A program made the position numbers and the translations under genes. Positions 62,190 to 64,000 of a DNA stretch of 64,000 nucleotides are shown one piece after another. This DNA is from Flavobacterium aestivum. GTDB taxonomy: Bacteria > Bacteroidota > Bacteroidia > Flavobacteriales > Flavobacteriaceae. Location of the stretch: the NCBI RefSeq assembly GCF_026870175.2, contig NZ_CP113977.2, positions 3,968,001-4,032,000 on the forward strand. Reading direction: 5' to 3'. The notes beneath the pieces were generated by a model, which worked only from the letters and a program-made list of their open reading frames with translations, was not told where the DNA came from and made no database searches. Numbering within the stretch: the stretch's first letter is position 1; every line of letters starts with the position of its first letter.

Positions 62190-63161
62190 ATGGACATTTC
62201 AATAATTATAGTTAATTACCGTAGTTGGAAGCCATTACTTAACTGTTTAGAATCGTTGCAAACAATAGAGGATACTAAAATAAATTTTGAAGTAATTGTT
62301 CTTGATAATTTTTCTAACGATGGACAGTTTGATTATTATAAAAGCAAATTCAAAGACTTTATTTTTATTGAAAACTATATTAATTCTGGTTTTTCTAACG
62401 GATGTAACCTTGGCGCTAAAGTAGCAAAAGGAGAATATTTGTTATTCCTGAATCCAGACACAATAATTGCTCCGGATACACTCAACACACTTTATACAAC
62501 ATACAAAAAACACCCGGAAATAGGTATTTTGTCTTGCTTACAAGTTGATAAAAAAAATCGCTTTTTCAATCAAAAAAACCTTTTTCCTTCATTTTTTCAA
62601 GTTTTTGGAATTACCCGATTTTTTTATAGAAAATTTACCTCAAAAGCATTAAATGAAAAATTTAAAATCCAAGATGATTTATTTTATCCTGACTGGGTTT
62701 CTGGCGCTTTACTATTTATAAGCAGGGATTGGTTTAAAAAAGTCAATGGATGGAATGAAGATTATTGGTTATACTTTGAAGATGTAGATATTTGCAAAAA
62801 AATATCGCAGAGCAAAGGCAAAATTGCTATAACCTGTGACGCAACCATTTTTCATGAACACGGTGGTTCTTCAAGAAATAATTTTGAAACTGAACACATT
62901 AGCAAAACTGAAGTGATCATTTCTAAACATGTGTATATCAATACTAATTTTAATACTTTATCCCAATTACCCTCTCATCTTTTTTTAATACTCTTTATCT
63001 TTTTAGAAAAAACTTTTTTATCTCTTTTAAGTTTATTTTTATTTTTTAATTTGAAATTAAAAACGAATAGATACATCCTTAGTAATCTTTGTTTTTATTA
63101 TTTTAATGCCATTAAAAAAAGAACATGGTTAAGCCAAAGTTCTGTAAACTATCAAAAATAA
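62190..63161 (+). CDS. Glycosyltransferase family 2 (rhamnosyltransferase-like)
   Basis: 323 residues. Start ISIIIVNYRSWKPLLNCLES, LLFLNPDT as the DxD-type metal site (N-P-D), DWVSGALLFI and YWLYFEDVDICKKI, which mark the rhamnosyl/galactofuranosyl group. A hydrophobic region at about 255-290 likely associates with the membrane. The next gene begins 4 nt after the stop. Confidence 0.85.
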   Translation: MDISIIIVNYRSWKPLLNCLESLQTIEDTKINFEVIVLDNFSNDGQFDYYKSKFKDFIFIENYINSGFSNGCNLGAKVAKGEYLLFLNPDTIIAPDTLNTLYTTYKKHPEIGILSCLQVDKKNRFFNQKNLFPSFFQVFGITRFFYRKFTSKALNEKFKIQDDLFYPDWVSGALLFISRDWFKKVNGWNEDYWLYFEDVDICKKISQSKGKIAITCDATIFHEHGGSSRNNFETEHISKTEVIISKHVYINTNFNTLSQLPSHLFLILFIFLEKTFLSLLSLFLFFNLKLKTNRYILSNLCFYYFNAIKKRTWLSQSSVNYQK

Positions 63162-63165
63162 TTTT

Positions 63166-63957
63166 ATGACAGATAACAATGCTAAAAAATTATCCATATT
63201 AATCATAACTTTAAATGAAGAAGAGCATTTAAAAGAGCTGTTATCCGACTTAGACTTTGCCGATGAAATAATAATTGTCGACTCGTATAGTAATGACAAA
63301 ACAGAAACTATTGCAAAATCTTTTTCTAAAGTAAAGTTCATTCAAAATAAATTTGAGAACTTTTCCGCTCAAAGAAACTTTGCTATTGAACAAGCAAAAA
63401 ACGACTGGATATTATTTCTTGATGCTGATGAACGGTTGACTCCGGAATTAAAACAAGAAATCATAGAAACATTACAAAAAAGACCATATTATTCTGCTTA
63501 TTTTTTTGAAAGGGTATTTATGTTTGAGAATTCAATTTTAAAATATAGCGGCAATCAAACCGATAAAATATTTCGCCTTTTCGATAAAAAATTCGCAAAA
63601 TATGATGAAAAGAGATTGGTTCATGAAAAATTAATAGTCAATGGAAAAATCGGTTTTTTAAAAAATAAACTAATCCATTATTCCTATGCATCTTACCATG
63701 ACTATAAGGAAAAAATTATTTTCTATGGTAAATTTAAAGCTGAAGAAAAGTTTATAAAAGGAATGAAACCGACTCTTTTACATCAAATTTTCCACCCTAG
63801 TTATAATTTTTTCTATAACTACATCATTCGATTAGGTATTCTCGATGGCAAAAAAGGTATCTATATTTGTTATCTTAATGCGTATTGTATTACTGTAAGA
63901 TACAGAGAATTAAATAAACTTTGGAAACAAAATCAACATCTTATTTCCAAAACTTAA
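63166..63957 (+). CDS. Glycosyltransferase family 2 (WaaE/KdtX-like)
   Basis: 263 residues. ILIITLNEEEHLKELL, IIIVDSYSNDKT and LFLDADERLTPEL are the GT-A motifs. It resembles the GT2 at 59460-60215 in several blocks (SYAS, NGK, LDGKKGI near the end), suggesting an old duplication or parallel roles. It is 4 nt from the previous GT2 gene, in one operon. Confidence 0.85.
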   Translation: MTDNNAKKLSILIITLNEEEHLKELLSDLDFADEIIIVDSYSNDKTETIAKSFSKVKFIQNKFENFSAQRNFAIEQAKNDWILFLDADERLTPELKQEIIETLQKRPYYSAYFFERVFMFENSILKYSGNQTDKIFRLFDKKFAKYDEKRLVHEKLIVNGKIGFLKNKLIHYSYASYHDYKEKIIFYGKFKAEEKFIKGMKPTLLHQIFHPSYNFFYNYIIRLGILDGKKGIYICYLNAYCITVRYRELNKLWKQNQHLISKT

Positions 63958-64000
63958 GTTTCTTTTTCAATCTTTTCTTTCTCCAATATTTTTCTTGAAA
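63941..64000 (-). CDS. Possible C-terminus of a further gene (partial)
   Basis: From the window edge the minus strand is open for 19 codons and ends at TAA (63943-63941), overlapping the preceding GT2 gene by 17 nt. The encoded end is lysine-rich (KKRLKKKLKFWK). Convergent, and too short to identify. Confidence 0.35.
   Translation of the reverse strand, partial: FQEKYWRKKRLKKKLKFWK

Noticed and set aside
1..64000. tRNA or rRNA genes
   Set aside because: No cloverleaf with GTTCRA T-loop and matching acceptor stems and no rRNA-like stretch was noticed while reading the intergenic regions.

Overview
The window looks like a contiguous piece of chromosome from a member of the Flavobacteriaceae, most likely Flavobacterium or a close relative. 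The basis is low GC content, Bacteroidetes-type promoters (TTG, then 17-23 nt, then TAnnTTTG) with no clear Shine-Dalgarno sites, a fused CcoN-CcoO cbb3 oxidase, a NagB/PIG-L fusion, DUF349, DUF5606 and OstA-like proteins, and a gene order around pyrE, birA, rsfS, ftsH, cdsA and psd that I recall as typical of the family. No rRNA, tRNA, CRISPR array, prophage or intact insertion sequence was seen.

Layout. 1-2200: a small accessory patch with a Panacea-domain protein overlapping a two-helix membrane protein (a probable PanA/PanT-type toxin-antitoxin pair) and a convergent XRE regulator. 2200-11200: scattered metabolic and transport genes (FAD oxidoreductase, GNAT, NagB fusion, MFS and TSUP permeases, secreted adenosine deaminase-like enzyme, CHAP protein). 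11200-16700: cell wall, RNA modification and CoA genes (rluD, PASTA protein, ddl, TMEM175-like channel, coaD, PhnA). 16900-28600: DbpA-like helicase, M14 peptidase, then Nudix/pyrE and the birA, rsfS, ftsH, LUD, cdsA, psd, ACBP, SOD run. 28600-39500: GH13 lipoprotein, OstA-like protein, aminotransferase, TPR protein, aroE, DUF349 and two unknown proteins.

39500-51000 is a coherent microaerobic respiration locus: hemN, the cbb3 oxidase genes ccoS-ccoNO-ccoQ-ccoP-ccoG-ccoH plus a TauE/UreH-type membrane protein, the copper ATPase ccoI, and a CRP/FNR-family regulator. Three promoters here (hemN, ccoS, ccoI) carry the same palindrome ATGAT-N4-ATCAT at exactly the same distance from the -7 element, so the regulator probably controls this locus. 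51000-58500: mazG, DUF5606, def, FUSC, mqo, ruvX and a frameshifted methyltransferase. 58500-64000: dapD and a surface-glycan cluster (three GT2 enzymes, one GT9 enzyme, a polysaccharide deacetylase).

The most unusual signals lie outside the genes. (1) Four genes (coaD, hemN, ccoP, dapD) share a related ~75-85 nt element directly before the start codon, with an ATCGCCAT / ATGGCGAT inverted repeat, a short conserved internal reading frame and an AT-rich tail. (2) Four intergenic arrays of a CTTAGnnn/CTAAGnnn word run in a strict 8-nt register and fold back on themselves. (3) Two further dispersed palindromic repeat families are present in two copies each. (4) Two genes (XRE regulator and pyrE) have promoters so close to the ATG that their transcripts should be leaderless.
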